Assembly (NCBI RefSeq): GCF_001767295.1
Contig: NZ_CP014944.1
Coordinates: 1,116,001-1,180,000 of the forward strand
Direction of reading: 5' to 3'
Source: Colwellia sp. PAMC 20917
Lineage (GTDB): Bacteria; Pseudomonadota; Gammaproteobacteria; Enterobacterales; Alteromonadaceae
Length of the DNA stretch: 64,000 nucleotides
Shown here piece by piece: positions 54,519 through 64,000 of the stretch. The stretch's first letter is position 1. Every line of letters starts with the position of its first letter. The notes beneath the pieces were generated by a model that did no database searches, was not told the origin of the DNA, and saw only the letters and a program-made list of their open reading frames with translations. Made by a program: the position numbers and the translations under genes.

Positions 54519-57500
54519 TTACTGACAAATTCCAGGTTTAGTTAGATTGTTCATGGTTTCTAGCGTAGCAAGACAAGAACTATCACTACATAACTCCAGC
54601 GTCACATCACCAAGGGCCCCATCATTGAATCGATTATCTACACCAGATAAAGAATAGCCCTGGGTACCACTTGAAAGCTTTAATGCGTATTCATCGTCAA
54701 ACACAATATCGTTATCGAGCGTAACGCCCCACCAACTACAAGCATCAGCTCCATTATCTATTTGCGCTTTCAAGTAACCTTGCTTATACCCATCAGTATA
54801 GTCGTGGTACTTATTGACAATTTCAGCTGTTACGTTTACCGGTTGAGCAATAGCTGAATTCACCGCGGCGTCGCTATTGGCAACTCCTGGCCCGCAGTCA
54901 GCACATTCTCGGTTAAAACCACCTGAGCTATTTTTAATGTGTTGTTGAGCAAGGGCTGTAGGAACCCCTTCTAAGTTTTGTTTAATCAAAGCCAATACTG
55001 AAGCTACGATTGGCCCTGAGAAGCTCGTTCCGTTCCACAAACTAAAGTTTTCCTCGAATGCAGTATCACCAATAACAATATCTAAAACTGGGACTTCAAC
55101 ACCGACAGCACTTGCATCAATAACGCCATTGATGTCGTAATTACTAAAATCAGCTCGGTTACCATTAATATCATTGGCACCAACAGCAACAATACCATGG
55201 CAATTTGCAGGCGCATTGGCAACTTTATCGCTATCGTTGCCTGACGAGGCAACGACAATAACGCCTTTTGCCAACGCATAGTTAATGGCTGATTGATAAT
55301 CGCTATTACACTCGCCGACGCCCCCTAAAGAAAGGTTGATAACATCAACCGGTGAACTAATGTCTTGCAAACCTTCAAAGCTATAGCCAGCAGCCCAACG
55401 TATCCCATTAGCGGCATCATGACCACTACCAAATCGCCCATTTTCAAAAACGCGAACAGGTACTATTTCTACGTTTGATAACGCACCAGCAATGCCGTAA
55501 TTATTATTGCTAATTGCGCCAATAACTGATGATACTGCCATGCCATGAAAGGCATAATCACCCGCTTGAGCTTCATCAAAAGTCACAAATGGCTCATTAT
55601 CCATTTCAACGGCATCAAAACCTTCAACAAAGTTAATTTCATCTGTGGGAATAAAGTTACCATCGATAACGGCAATACGAGAGGTACGAGTTTCAGTGAA
55701 GGTATCCTTTAACTTTAACAGGCTTTGCGCGCCTTTATAGGTAGGTTGATTTTTCATCCATAATTGGTCTTTAAAGTAGGGATCATTAAAGATTGGATCT
55801 TCGCTGCTTTGCGCCATCACTGAACTTTTATTTACCTTAATTGGTGGCGTAATTTTTTTCTCTGAACGAAAGCCAAGTGGATAAACTAATCGTTCTTGCT
55901 TTACGTCATTTGCTAAACCACTCTTTAATTTATCTTCTTTAGCGCGGTCACGCAGTTGCATCGCTTTCTCTGGCGTTACAGAACTACTGGCTTGTAACTC
56001 AGCATTTCCATTTAGCCAATACTTCATATCAACTACGGCTTGCAAATATTCATAGCCAGTATTAAACGCCCAAACATCATCTACGTAAGCTCCGATAGCC
56101 GTATCACCTACAAGGTTTGAATAGCTGTTGTCGCTGAGTAACTTCTTACTATTGTATTCAGGTTGCGCTGGAAAATTACTTTTGCCATAAAGTTCAATAA
56201 ATGCGGCAGTTTGCCAATAAAAATAATCAAACTCATAGAAGTTAGGATCAACATTATTTAGTTTGACGGCTAAGTCAGTGACTTCGCGGGGTAAGTAGTT
56301 TATTAAATTATTAAACGCTCTTTCTACTTGATTGAACTCATATGGTGTTGAAGGGGCATAAGTTATCGCAACCTCATCGTCGTATTCATCCACAGTGATT
56401 AGTTGATTGTTTTGTGCATAATCAAGCGTAAACATTTTAAGATGGTAATAGTCTTGCGAATGTTTAAATTCGTTTTTAGCTCTTTCAAAAGCCACATTTA
56501 AATTGTCATAAGGTGTTGTACTTTTGACTAAGCGAACGCCATGGACATTACCTCTTCCTCTTGACCCTAGCTCAGACCTTGTATTCGCTACAATGTAAAT
56601 TACAAGCCCTTCATTAGGGATTATCGCATCGTTTGCAGTTATGATTGTAATTTTATTGTTTTCATAAGAAGCGGTTAGCATACCCTCAACAGGGTCGTTA
56701 TTAGTGTCCGTCACTTCTAGTGGTAATTCTATTTTACTGCCATCGCCAATAACTGTTACTTCAGCTGTCTGGCCTGACAATAATATTAGAGGACCATCAA
56801 ATGATAGTATCTCGGCGGGCGTATCTTCAAGTTTTTTCAGGGTAAAAGTTACACTAGCTGTTTGCCCAATCGTATCGGTCACTGAGGCTACGCAATCTTC
56901 TTCATAATTAGGCTTTGAGTCATCCGTAGTAAACAATATCTCATTGTAGTTTATGGTAATGCTAAAGGTTTCACTTGGCTCCCGCGTGCATTCAATTGCT
57001 AAGCTAGTGTATAAAACACTTTCTGGCGTCAAGTCATCTATGGCAGTAAATGTTATTCGCCCGCCACCAACTTGTGCTACTTCTAAGAGGGTTTTATCTG
57101 CAGATAACTCAGGTGATGCATCCGTAAAAACAGTAACACTTACGGGATCTGATGCTTCTCCGCCATCGTTGTCAATAACGGTTAATTGAAAAACTAACGT
57201 TTCGTCTGTGGTGAGGTTGCTTGGAGTAAAAGAAGTTGAAGCTGTATCACTATTCGCTAGGGTAACACTCGTACCACCCGTTTGAATCCAACGGTATTGT
57301 GTGATACTTCCGTCTGTATCGCTTCCAATGCCGTTGAGCATTATCTCATCATTTAAAAAAGCACTTTGATCCGCGCCTGCGTCTACTGATGGCAATATAT
57401 TGACATTATTAACATTAACCGTAGTGGTAGCGGCCTTCGTTGCACCTTCATTGTCGGTTACCGTTAGTGTAAACGTAAATACTTGGTTACTGGTAACTTC

Positions 57501-57812
57501 CGGCGCTATAAACGAAGTGCTCGCTGAGTCAGTAGTGCTCAACATTACGTCAGTCCCACTGCTTTGAGCCCAACTATAACTAACAACAGTGCCGTCCGAG
57601 TCTGAAGCTGAGCCTAACAAAGATACCTCAGTGTTTTCATTTACTGCTTGGTTAACGCCAGCACTTACTGAAGGAGACTGATTCTGCACTGGCTGAGGTG
57701 TAGATGGGGTTGACGATGAACCACCTCCTCCGCCACAGGCAGGCAGAATTAAAGTTAGTAAAGATATAGTTAATATTATTTTTAAAGAATCATTTGAAAA
57801 AAATTGAGACAA
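54519..57812 (-). CDS. Secreted S8 (subtilisin-like) protease lipoprotein with PKD-like repeats
   Basis: A protein of nearly 1,100 residues. The start is probably the TTG at 57812, with AGAAGGA upstream; the frame allows a TTG at 57833. A lipoprotein signal, LLTLILPAC-GGGGGSSS, targets it to the outer membrane or beyond. Next come two PKD/cadherin-like repeats (QSPSVSAGVNQAV..., ILPSVDAGADQSA...), a further beta-domain region, a helical middle, and the S8 domain. In full-frame numbering the triad is Asp724 (IAVIDGNF), His763 (FHGMAV) and Ser937 (GTSFSGP). The last 130 residues are Cys-containing. Probably degrades external protein. Confidence 0.9.
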   Translation of the reverse strand: MSQFFSNDSLKIILTISLLTLILPACGGGGGSSSTPSTPQPVQNQSPSVSAGVNQAVNENTEVSLLGSASDSDGTVVSYSWAQSSGTDVMLSTTDSASTSFIAPEVTSNQVFTFTLTVTDNEGATKAATTTVNVNNVNILPSVDAGADQSAFLNDEIMLNGIGSDTDGSITQYRWIQTGGTSVTLANSDTASTSFTPSNLTTDETLVFQLTVIDNDGGEASDPVSVTVFTDASPELSADKTLLEVAQVGGGRITFTAIDDLTPESVLYTSLAIECTREPSETFSITINYNEILFTTDDSKPNYEEDCVASVTDTIGQTASVTFTLKKLEDTPAEILSFDGPLILLSGQTAEVTVIGDGSKIELPLEVTDTNNDPVEGMLTASYENNKITIITANDAIIPNEGLVIYIVANTRSELGSRGRGNVHGVRLVKSTTPYDNLNVAFERAKNEFKHSQDYYHLKMFTLDYAQNNQLITVDEYDDEVAITYAPSTPYEFNQVERAFNNLINYLPREVTDLAVKLNNVDPNFYEFDYFYWQTAAFIELYGKSNFPAQPEYNSKKLLSDNSYSNLVGDTAIGAYVDDVWAFNTGYEYLQAVVDMKYWLNGNAELQASSSVTPEKAMQLRDRAKEDKLKSGLANDVKQERLVYPLGFRSEKKITPPIKVNKSSVMAQSSEDPIFNDPYFKDQLWMKNQPTYKGAQSLLKLKDTFTETRTSRIAVIDGNFIPTDEINFVEGFDAVEMDNEPFVTFDEAQAGDYAFHGMAVSSVIGAISNNNYGIAGALSNVEIVPVRVFENGRFGSGHDAANGIRWAAGYSFEGLQDISSPVDVINLSLGGVGECNSDYQSAINYALAKGVIVVASSGNDSDKVANAPANCHGIVAVGANDINGNRADFSNYDINGVIDASAVGVEVPVLDIVIGDTAFEENFSLWNGTSFSGPIVASVLALIKQNLEGVPTALAQQHIKNSSGGFNRECADCGPGVANSDAAVNSAIAQPVNVTAEIVNKYHDYTDGYKQGYLKAQIDNGADACSWWGVTLDNDIVFDDEYALKLSSGTQGYSLSGVDNRFNDGALGDVTLELCSDSSCLATLETMNNLTKPGICQ

Positions 57813-57867
57813 AATTAGAGTCCTTCTAATCAATTAGTGTAACAATATGGAGATATATAAAAATAAA

Positions 57868-57876
57868 GGGGGGGGG
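57868..57876. repeat. Nine-G homopolymer upstream of the protease gene
   Basis: A run of nine G (C on the coding strand) about 56 bases upstream of the chosen protease start. In such AT-rich DNA it is striking. It is in a position where length changes could alter promoter or leader function. Confidence 0.7.
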
Positions 57877-58987
57877 AATTCCACTTTGATTTTTTATTTA
57901 CATTTCAAGTAAATAGCACACTCCATTGAAAATTAATATTCTCAATTAACTTTATTTATGTCAATAATTAAATAAGTTTTAATTGAAAAAACACAATGTT
58001 CTATTCAATGGAAAGCACTTTAAGCTGACCTTAGTCAGAGCATAACAAAGCTGGGTAACGATTAAAATTCAAACAGAACTCGTAATGTCTTTTTTCTAAA
58101 CTGTCCATCAGGAGGGATGAGTTTGGCTCACAAAAGCTGAGAACTAAGTGGTAAAAGTTAGCGTTTCAATATGACTTACCACTGACTGCTTCACTTCGAT
58201 TGATAACGCCACTTAGTAATTACTTCTTCAATTTGCCTCTAAGGTAAGTGCTTTTTGCGGACGTATTAGGAATGTTACTTGCTGTTTGGAAACTTGTGCT
58301 TAACCCTGAGTATTTACCAAGCGCGAAACCTTTAATAAACATGGAAAATGCGATTGAAAAGCCAGAAATATAATGGACTAAAACTTCCGTTCTAATGCTT
58401 AATGCCGTTACCTGTGTTTACGGGCGCTTTTCCGACTTTGCTGACATTAAGTATTTACAGAGGTTTACGGCAACAGCTAGCCATATATAGTCATAGAGCT
58501 TTTGTGTAACCATGATCATATTTGGGGTAATATCACCCTAAATTCGTTATTTTTGGGGCTGGTTTAAGCTGCTTGTGGTGTTTCATCTCGGAACACTATC
58601 TTTAAGAGACGTTATTTGACCTTGGTACATACAAGGGGAGGCTCTCTACGGATATATAGTTCTACTTTCTTATAAGATAGTCATAATACTTTCAAGAATA
58701 AGTGGTTTTGATTCGATTAAAATTTTATTGAAAACGAGGTAATTAGTATCCTTGCTCCTAAATGAAATTAAGACCTACGCATTTAAAAAAAAGTCTACTC
58801 ATATGACTATAATTGTTATCCCCAATTTTTTATTATCTTATTGGTATCTCTGAACATTCTTTATAAAGCAGTCGTTTTGTTTGCTTGTTTAACGCTTTGA
58901 GAGTTAATATAAATAATAAGCAATTGTTTGTAAAAATTAAGAGTATTTGAATGCTAGTACTTATAAAATATTAACAAAGAGTTAAAA
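57877..58987. other. Gap of 1.1 kb with decayed repeat
   Basis: It contains copy C of the dispersed repeat family at about 58430-58580 (TCCGACTTTGCTGACATTAA..., then GAGCTTTTGTGTAACCATGA and GGGGCTGGTTT). These also occur in the 50.4-50.9 kb block. No gene was recognised. The promoter of the cyclase gene probably lies in the last 100 bases. Confidence 0.6.
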
Positions 58988-60154
58988 ATGATTGATGGAA
59001 CGACAGTTAAAATAATTTTTATTTTGATAACATTACAATTTTTATTTACCAGCGTATTTTTTTATGAAAAAAATCGGCATATCAAAGGTATTAAACCTTT
59101 TACATTATCTTCATTATTTCTATTTTTTACATTCGTAATTTTAATGTTTCCCTCTGTATTATTAAATACAATTTACTATATTTTAAATAACGTTTTCTTT
59201 GCTTTATCTTATTATTTAATCTGTAGGGCATTCATAGAATTGTTGAATATTCGCTCTTTTATAAAGCTTGAAAAATACTGGCTTATTTTCACTATTCTGA
59301 CTCATGCTGGATTATCAGTTTTAGAGGTGAAACCATTTGTTCTGGTAGCTTACAATGAGTTTTTTATCGGAATAATTCCATTTGCCTATTTGAGTTACCT
59401 AATATCCTATAAAGTTAGATTTTCTGGAATTACTGAGGAACTTACCTTTTTATCGAGCATCTTACAATTAATTTTACTTGGCCATTTCATTTATCTAGGC
59501 ACAATTCTATTGCCGAAATTAATACCAAATTCCTTCGCACTAATGCAATTTATATCAGACTCATTGAATGAACAGATCAAAACAGTAAGTTTATTTTGGA
59601 TTATTTTTTGTCATATTTCTCTTCTCGTAACATTTTTAATCCTTGTTTTTAGGTTTAAAGAAATTGAGTTAAAAAAAGTGGGGGAAACTGATTATTTGAC
59701 GGGGATATATAATCGTAAAGCATTCTTTGAGAACGTATCTAATATATCTAATCAAGAGCAGTGTTACTTTATTATGATTGATGCAGATTATTTTAAAAAA
59801 ATTAATGATAATTATGGTCATTTAGTAGGTGATGTAGCACTTAAGCATATAGCTAAAACTATTCAAGTTAATATTCATGAAGGTGATCTCTTTGCTAGGT
59901 ATGGTGGTGAAGAATTCATAATTGCTATTGCAAATACTAGCGAAGAAGAGGTGAAAGTAATAGTAGAGCGTATACGTTTTCAAATGGAGAAATCACCATT
60001 GATTCATGATGAAATCACCATTCCGATTACATTAAGTATTGGAGTTTCAAAATGTGCTGGTGTTGACAGTTTACAGGATATTAATGAAGCAGATACTATG
60101 CTGTATCGAGCTAAGGAGAATGGTCGAAATCAAGCTGCTTTTAGCTTCATCTAG
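58988..60154 (+). CDS. Membrane diguanylate cyclase (GGDEF)
   Basis: A 388-residue protein. The N-terminal 220 residues have about six to seven membrane helices, a sensor of unknown ligand. The C-terminal GGDEF domain begins at DYLTGIYNRKAF, has MIDADYFKKINDNYGH, and keeps an active-type GGEEF at 306-310. It makes cyclic di-GMP from two GTP. The inhibitory I-site R-x-x-D is missing (HEGD at that place), so product feedback is probably absent. AAAGAG upstream of the ATG serves as weak ribosome binding site. Confidence 0.92.
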   Translation: MIDGTTVKIIFILITLQFLFTSVFFYEKNRHIKGIKPFTLSSLFLFFTFVILMFPSVLLNTIYYILNNVFFALSYYLICRAFIELLNIRSFIKLEKYWLIFTILTHAGLSVLEVKPFVLVAYNEFFIGIIPFAYLSYLISYKVRFSGITEELTFLSSILQLILLGHFIYLGTILLPKLIPNSFALMQFISDSLNEQIKTVSLFWIIFCHISLLVTFLILVFRFKEIELKKVGETDYLTGIYNRKAFFENVSNISNQEQCYFIMIDADYFKKINDNYGHLVGDVALKHIAKTIQVNIHEGDLFARYGGEEFIIAIANTSEEEVKVIVERIRFQMEKSPLIHDEITIPITLSIGVSKCAGVDSLQDINEADTMLYRAKENGRNQAAFSFI

Positions 60155-60235
60155 TTCTTAAATAATTTATACCATAAAGTGTTTGCTCTTATGTATTTGT
60201 AGGTCAATAATTTACAATTACTCCTTCAGTGAAAA

Positions 60236-60589
60236 TTAAGAGTTTACAGATCTAGAGTTTGTTCTCTTTTTTATTGAAATATTACTTTCACTAGATAAAA
60301 CAACACGTTGATTTATAAAACCGTAACTCCCAAAAGCTATTAATTCAAACACCAAAATTATGAATGCAATGTAATTTTTAGTTAGTATTGCATAAAAAAA
60401 AGTTGGCACTATAAGAATTAACGAACTGTATATTAAGCCCCTCTCACTAATTTGATATTCAATCGTTATTTTCGTTGAACAATGCATACAATCGAATATT
60501 CTATCGGGAGTTATAAACATAAATTTTCTTAAAACTACGTGTTTTCCACATTTTGGACAGTTAAAATTTTTAAAATTAAACTTCGGCAT
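60236..60589 (-). CDS. Small zinc-ribbon membrane protein
   Basis: A 117-residue protein. The N terminus has a zinc ribbon, CPKCGK ... CMHC (Cys residues about 14, 17, 34, 37). Two adjoining hydrophobic helices follow (LIYSSLILIVPTFFYAIL, YIAFIILVFELIAFGSYGF), then a basic tail. Function unknown; similar small proteins are often unannotated membrane proteins. It is convergent with the cyclase gene. Confidence 0.65.
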   Translation of the reverse strand: MPKFNFKNFNCPKCGKHVVLRKFMFITPDRIFDCMHCSTKITIEYQISERGLIYSSLILIVPTFFYAILTKNYIAFIILVFELIAFGSYGFINQRVVLSSESNISIKKRTNSRSVNS

Positions 60590-60712
60590 ATAATGAACTT
60601 GATAGTATTTAAATTTAATATCACATAGTTTTAACTAATATGAAAGCAGCTCAACATCTAATGAACACTAAAATAGCTCGTAAAGCTATTGATGCTAACG
60701 TCCTGTCATATC

Positions 60713-60900
60713 TTTGGACAATTACATCAGCTTTGCCACCCAATTACATCAGAACTGCCAGTCATTATCATCTGATACTGTCGCCTAATAACATTTACTG
60801 CGACCACTGAATAACATTAGGTTTGCCACTAATAACTTAAGTTAACTTTCCACTTAGCTGACCTTATCTTTTGTTTCACTAACGACAAGTTCTCCGACTA
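60713..60900. repeat. Dispersed repeat family, copy B
   Basis: It corresponds to copy A at 50290-50470, with blocks CCAGTCATTATC, TTTACTG-GACCACTGAAT, TTAGGTTTGCCA, AAGTTAACTTTCCACT and AAGTTCTCCGACT in the same order. The similarity fades after about 60900. The rest of the 60.6-61.27 kb gap has no gene. Confidence 0.75.
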
Positions 60901-61274
60901 AGCGGTCATTAGAAGTTAGTTGATCTTTAAGACAAGTGCTAGCCAATTTCGGACATTAAGCCCTTGCAAATTCATGAACATATTTATGGCAATATTAACC
61001 AAAATTTGCTGCTCACTTGTGGGGTTTGTTTAAGCTCATAGCTGTCAGTGATAGTTCCTCTCAGAATGTTAACGGGATTTCCGAGGCGATAAGGACTACT
61101 TTTACAGAGAGCGAAGTTCAAACATCAATCGTTCATCAAATACTAAATTCATTGAAGTATGTTGCCTCTAAAAAGCAACACTGTTAAATATTGATTTTAA
61201 ACATAGTCATACCTTGAGATGGTATTATTATAAGCATATAAAATACCTTATGAATAAATTTAGGAAGGATTCTT

Positions 61275-61442
61275 TTGTCAAAAAATAAAATATCAGACTT
61301 TGTTACTTATTGTGAGAATGAACTAGGTAAAGAAACGTGGATTCCTCTATTTAGAAACCTCGATTCTGATGATAAAACGGTTGATGGTTCGCAATACTCT
61401 TGTTTTTTTGGTCTCATACCAACCAGTGGAATTCATTCTTAG
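61275..61442 (+). pseudogene. Truncated gene start, cut by the 66-bp repeat
   Basis: A TTG frame with AGGAAGGA upstream encodes 55 residues beginning MSKNKISDFVTYCENELGK and running to DGSQYSCFF. From 61406 the frame reads into the foldable repeat and ends at TAG. The gene-like start and ribosome binding site suggest an N-terminal fragment of a former gene. The family is not recognised. Confidence 0.5.
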
Positions 61443-61473
61443 AATACGACTTCAACCACTTCTCCCTTGGGAA
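61408..61473. repeat. Foldable 66-bp repeat, copy 2
   Basis: Nearly identical to 50856-50921, with one or two base differences (ATTCTT versus ATTCTG). It joins directly to the truncated gene start on its left. Confidence 0.75.
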
Positions 61474-61625
61474 GTTCAAACGACTATCATCATAGATTAT
61501 TTTTACCTTCATATGCCTCACCATTTTTTTAAGCATCAATCTTATTATTACCGATAAAAAAATGGCTACAATCGCAAACTTAAACTCCAACTATAGCCCC
61601 TTGTTATGAAAAATTGGTGTGAACG

Positions 61626-62852
61626 TTAACCTTTATAGTCAGAGCGGATAGCTTCAAGCATGAAGAGGTATGTAAGGGGCGTAGCCTCATATGATATTTC
61701 ATAACCTTTATGAAACAATTTACTATCACGTTTAGCTAATAAACATTTTCCATACCTATCTACATTGCCTATTCCTTTAGAAATGGACAGTCTGACACCA
61801 CTACAAGGATATAAGAATTTATTTGATATCTGATTAGATACGTGTTGAGAAATTTTCACTCCATTCGTTGGTATCAATACATCCCATCCTTCATCATGCG
61901 AAGCTTTCAATAATAAATCAATTTTAGCTCGAGTCTCTTTAGCAACTATGTTGACAATGGTTGAATCTAATTTGGATGTTATTTTATTTAGAGGCTTAGT
62001 TTTCCAAGTTGAGTATTCATCAATAACTATACGATAAGGAGAACTGGCTATTAATGTGTAAGGTTCTTGAGTCAAAGGGTGTAACACTACAAATAGTTCT
62101 AAAATGTTCCTACCTTTTTCTGCTTTAATTCCAACAGAATAATATTGAGGATCAACATCTTTTGATAAAACGGTACCATCAGTAAGTGTGTAGTCGTAAT
62201 CAGAATAACTTGTATGGTCCATTTTCCTGACGTCACTTAAAAAGTACTGTTTTATTATATGACCATCCTCATCATGCAATCCAACAAATGAATTGAATTG
62301 TGAGTTAAAATGACCAATTCTTATAAACCTTAGCTTTTTTCCATTGGACCAGTGAAGCCAGCCAGTAGGACCATTTAAGTTTTTACTCAAAGAAAACTTA
62401 GACACTCTTATTTTTCTCAGTTTTTCACTAATGCCCCTATTAACAAAGTATGTATTCGAAAAATAATAATAAGAACCAGGTGTGATAGAAATCTTCGCTT
62501 GGGTTTCTCCTTGTTTATTACTACAGTAATAATCTGTAAAACCTATTTCGTGGTTGTTTGCCCAGATTTCATAACCAGCTTTTTCACAAAACTTCGTAAA
62601 CCCTTCACGAAAATGCAGATCATTCGCTCCCCAGACCGACTCATGTCCCCTTTTATATAGTTGATTTTTACTCTGATAAAATAGCTTTTTTAACCAGACA
62701 TCATATAACGTATCAAAATCAGAGTTTGCTTTAGCTATCATCTCATTTGACAGAAATAAAGAAAAATCGGGAGTATAAGAGGTTTTCGATTCTGTTGTGC
62801 TTTTACAGCTAATCAGGGCAGTTAACATCACCAGAAATATTGCTTTATTCAT
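61626..62852 (-). CDS. Hypothetical lipoprotein
   Basis: About 408 residues from the ATG at 62852, which gives a clean lipoprotein signal (MNKAIFLVMLTALIS-CKST); an upstream GTG is possible but would bury the signal. The mature part is soluble and aromatic-rich, with Trp/Tyr/Lys motifs (GWLHWSNGKKLRFIRIGHF, YYSVGIKAEKGRNIL). No family is recognised. It is probably anchored in the outer or inner membrane. Ser/Lys after the Cys rather than Asp favours the outer membrane. Confidence 0.7.
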   Translation of the reverse strand: MNKAIFLVMLTALISCKSTTESKTSYTPDFSLFLSNEMIAKANSDFDTLYDVWLKKLFYQSKNQLYKRGHESVWGANDLHFREGFTKFCEKAGYEIWANNHEIGFTDYYCSNKQGETQAKISITPGSYYYFSNTYFVNRGISEKLRKIRVSKFSLSKNLNGPTGWLHWSNGKKLRFIRIGHFNSQFNSFVGLHDEDGHIIKQYFLSDVRKMDHTSYSDYDYTLTDGTVLSKDVDPQYYSVGIKAEKGRNILELFVVLHPLTQEPYTLIASSPYRIVIDEYSTWKTKPLNKITSKLDSTIVNIVAKETRAKIDLLLKASHDEGWDVLIPTNGVKISQHVSNQISNKFLYPCSGVRLSISKGIGNVDRYGKCLLAKRDSKLFHKGYEISYEATPLTYLFMLEAIRSDYKG

Positions 62853-63989
62853 TGAAATCCATAGATAAAATAATTCAATACATAAATTTATCACAATATA
62901 CTGAGTATATTAAGACTTATTTGGAATAATTCAGTTTAGCTACTAAATATATGAAAAATATTCCCTAAAGTGGACATTAACAATAAATGAATCAGAGAAT
63001 ATAACTGTCCTGATTACAAAATCGTGGCCAAAGATAACTGTTATGAGTGATGTGATTGAGTGTCAGAGATCATGAAATCATCCAAAGTATTAAGCTTCGC
63101 TTGTCTTTAATCTGTTTCACATAATGAATTACCAATGAGCAAGGTGATTGCCTTGGTAATGTTACTCTTTACGTTTAATTGCATTCACTAAAATCGAAAA
63201 TAATGGTCGGAGCGTATAATTGTAATAATTTCGTATTATGACTCTAAGCCGACTTAAATTGAGGTGAGTATTAGTCAACATTTTTGACAGCTTTAGGCTC
63301 TGAACTGCCGTTAGCAACTCAAAAGCTAATGTCGGCAATTGGCTAACTGAAGAAGGCTCTAATACAATCTGACTCAATATTAAAAGGATAAGATATAGTT
63401 ATCCACATATATAAATATGCATTGTTTGACTATAAATATTACCGATTAATCGAATAATCTGACTGGCAAAGAAGACTATTTATTGTGGTGAATTCAAAGC
63501 GAAATTAGGACCGTTTTGTGCATTTTGCGACATTTTAGTAATATTATTTAAGTAATTAATTTATACATAGAAAATGCTACACATGCGCTAAAAATAAAAC
63601 GTTTAACTTGCAGAAGTTCGCTTTAAATTCTAATTTTGATTGGTTAGGTGATTTCCCTGTAAGTCATTATTAGGCCTTATAAGCCTATGGAAAATTGGTC
63701 ACATATGGATATTCAGGAAGAATATAATATAGTAATTAAGCTAGAATTCAGCTAAATCTCATTTCCTTTATGGCTATAGTTATATAGATTTGCTTAGGTG
63801 TTGGTTTAGCTTTTTCTGTAACCTTATGTGCGGACAGAGGGGTAAAGGTAAATTTGCATTGGTTAAACGGGCTTAATAAGTCGCTCAAGAGTGAAAATTT
63901 GCAGTTGGCTGTTTTCGCTCCGTTCAACATTTTACCCAACTACAAATTTCTCCTTAGCGGGGCTTTGGTACAATAATTAGAGATCAAAC
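62853..63989. other. Gap of 1.1 kb, no gene supported
   Basis: AT-rich. Two short leftward frames (63162-63377 and 63748-63939) lack good ribosome binding sites and family features. No repeat or RNA was recognised. Confidence 0.4.
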
Positions 63990-64000
63990 ATGAAAAAGAT
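63990..64000 (+). CDS. Possible start of a gene leaving the window
   Basis: An ATG followed by two Lys codons, the common MKK start, with a weak AGAG upstream. Only three and a half codons are visible. Confidence 0.25.

Noticed and set aside
63162-63939. Two short leftward frames near the right end
   Set aside because: No recognisable family, weak start context and ordinary length for chance frames in this DNA.

Overview
The window is AT-rich DNA, roughly two thirds A+T by eye. It looks like a chromosomal accessory region of a marine gammaproteobacterium, most likely an Alteromonadales member such as Colwelliaceae. That placement is inference from base composition, the proteobacterial QueC/QueE, SSB and DinG types, and the IS256/IS3 remnants. 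No rRNA or tRNA gene was seen.

Region 1 (1-21.4 kb) is most of a Dpd island, the 7-deazaguanine DNA modification and restriction system. The right end of a DpdB-like gene and queC (preQ0 synthase) run rightward. After a small unknown gene and an IS256-family remnant, a tightly overlapping leftward operon reads dpdE-dpdF-dpdG-dpdH-dpdI-dpdJ-dpdK-dpdD, with queE just upstream of it. It holds three different helicases (SNF2-like, RecQ-like, DEAD/DEAH-like), an ATPase, a phospholipase D-fold nuclease and accessory proteins. The transglycosylase dpdA is not in the window and should lie to the left.

Region 2 (21.4-26.7 kb) is a decayed junction. It has pieces of WYL/HTH regulators, a gene-poor stretch with short direct repeats, a small gene coupled to a tyrosine recombinase, and one intact unknown gene.

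Region 3 (26.8-49.7 kb) is one composite defence and mobile-DNA unit. A leftward DNA-metabolism set (DUF697-like protein, SSB, small protein, DinG-type helicase, Toprim primase-like protein) is divergent from cas2-cas1-cas2 and a CRISPR array of 24 repeats and 23 spacers. Then come a CARF-nuclease (Can2/Card1 type) and a DarTG toxin-antitoxin pair, facing a long leftward type III-D operon. That operon is cas10, cas7, csx10 with a possible fused Cas11 domain, cas7-2x, csx19-like, cas7 with an insertion, cas6 and a second CARF gene of the NE0113 family. The Cas10 GGDD cyclase motif is intact, so cyclic oligoadenylate signalling to the two CARF proteins is expected. A palindrome, ACAAGCTTGT, recurs in the intergenic regions of this unit, 70-160 bp upstream of start codons from the DUF697-like gene to darT. 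It suggests a common regulator for genes that would otherwise be annotated as separate systems.

Region 4 (49.7-64 kb) is looser: a possible FtsZ-like protein, an IS3 remnant, two related very small genes, a deoxyribonucleotidase, a large secreted S8 protease with PKD-like repeats, a diguanylate cyclase, a zinc-ribbon membrane protein, a lipoprotein, and a family of decayed dispersed repeats.
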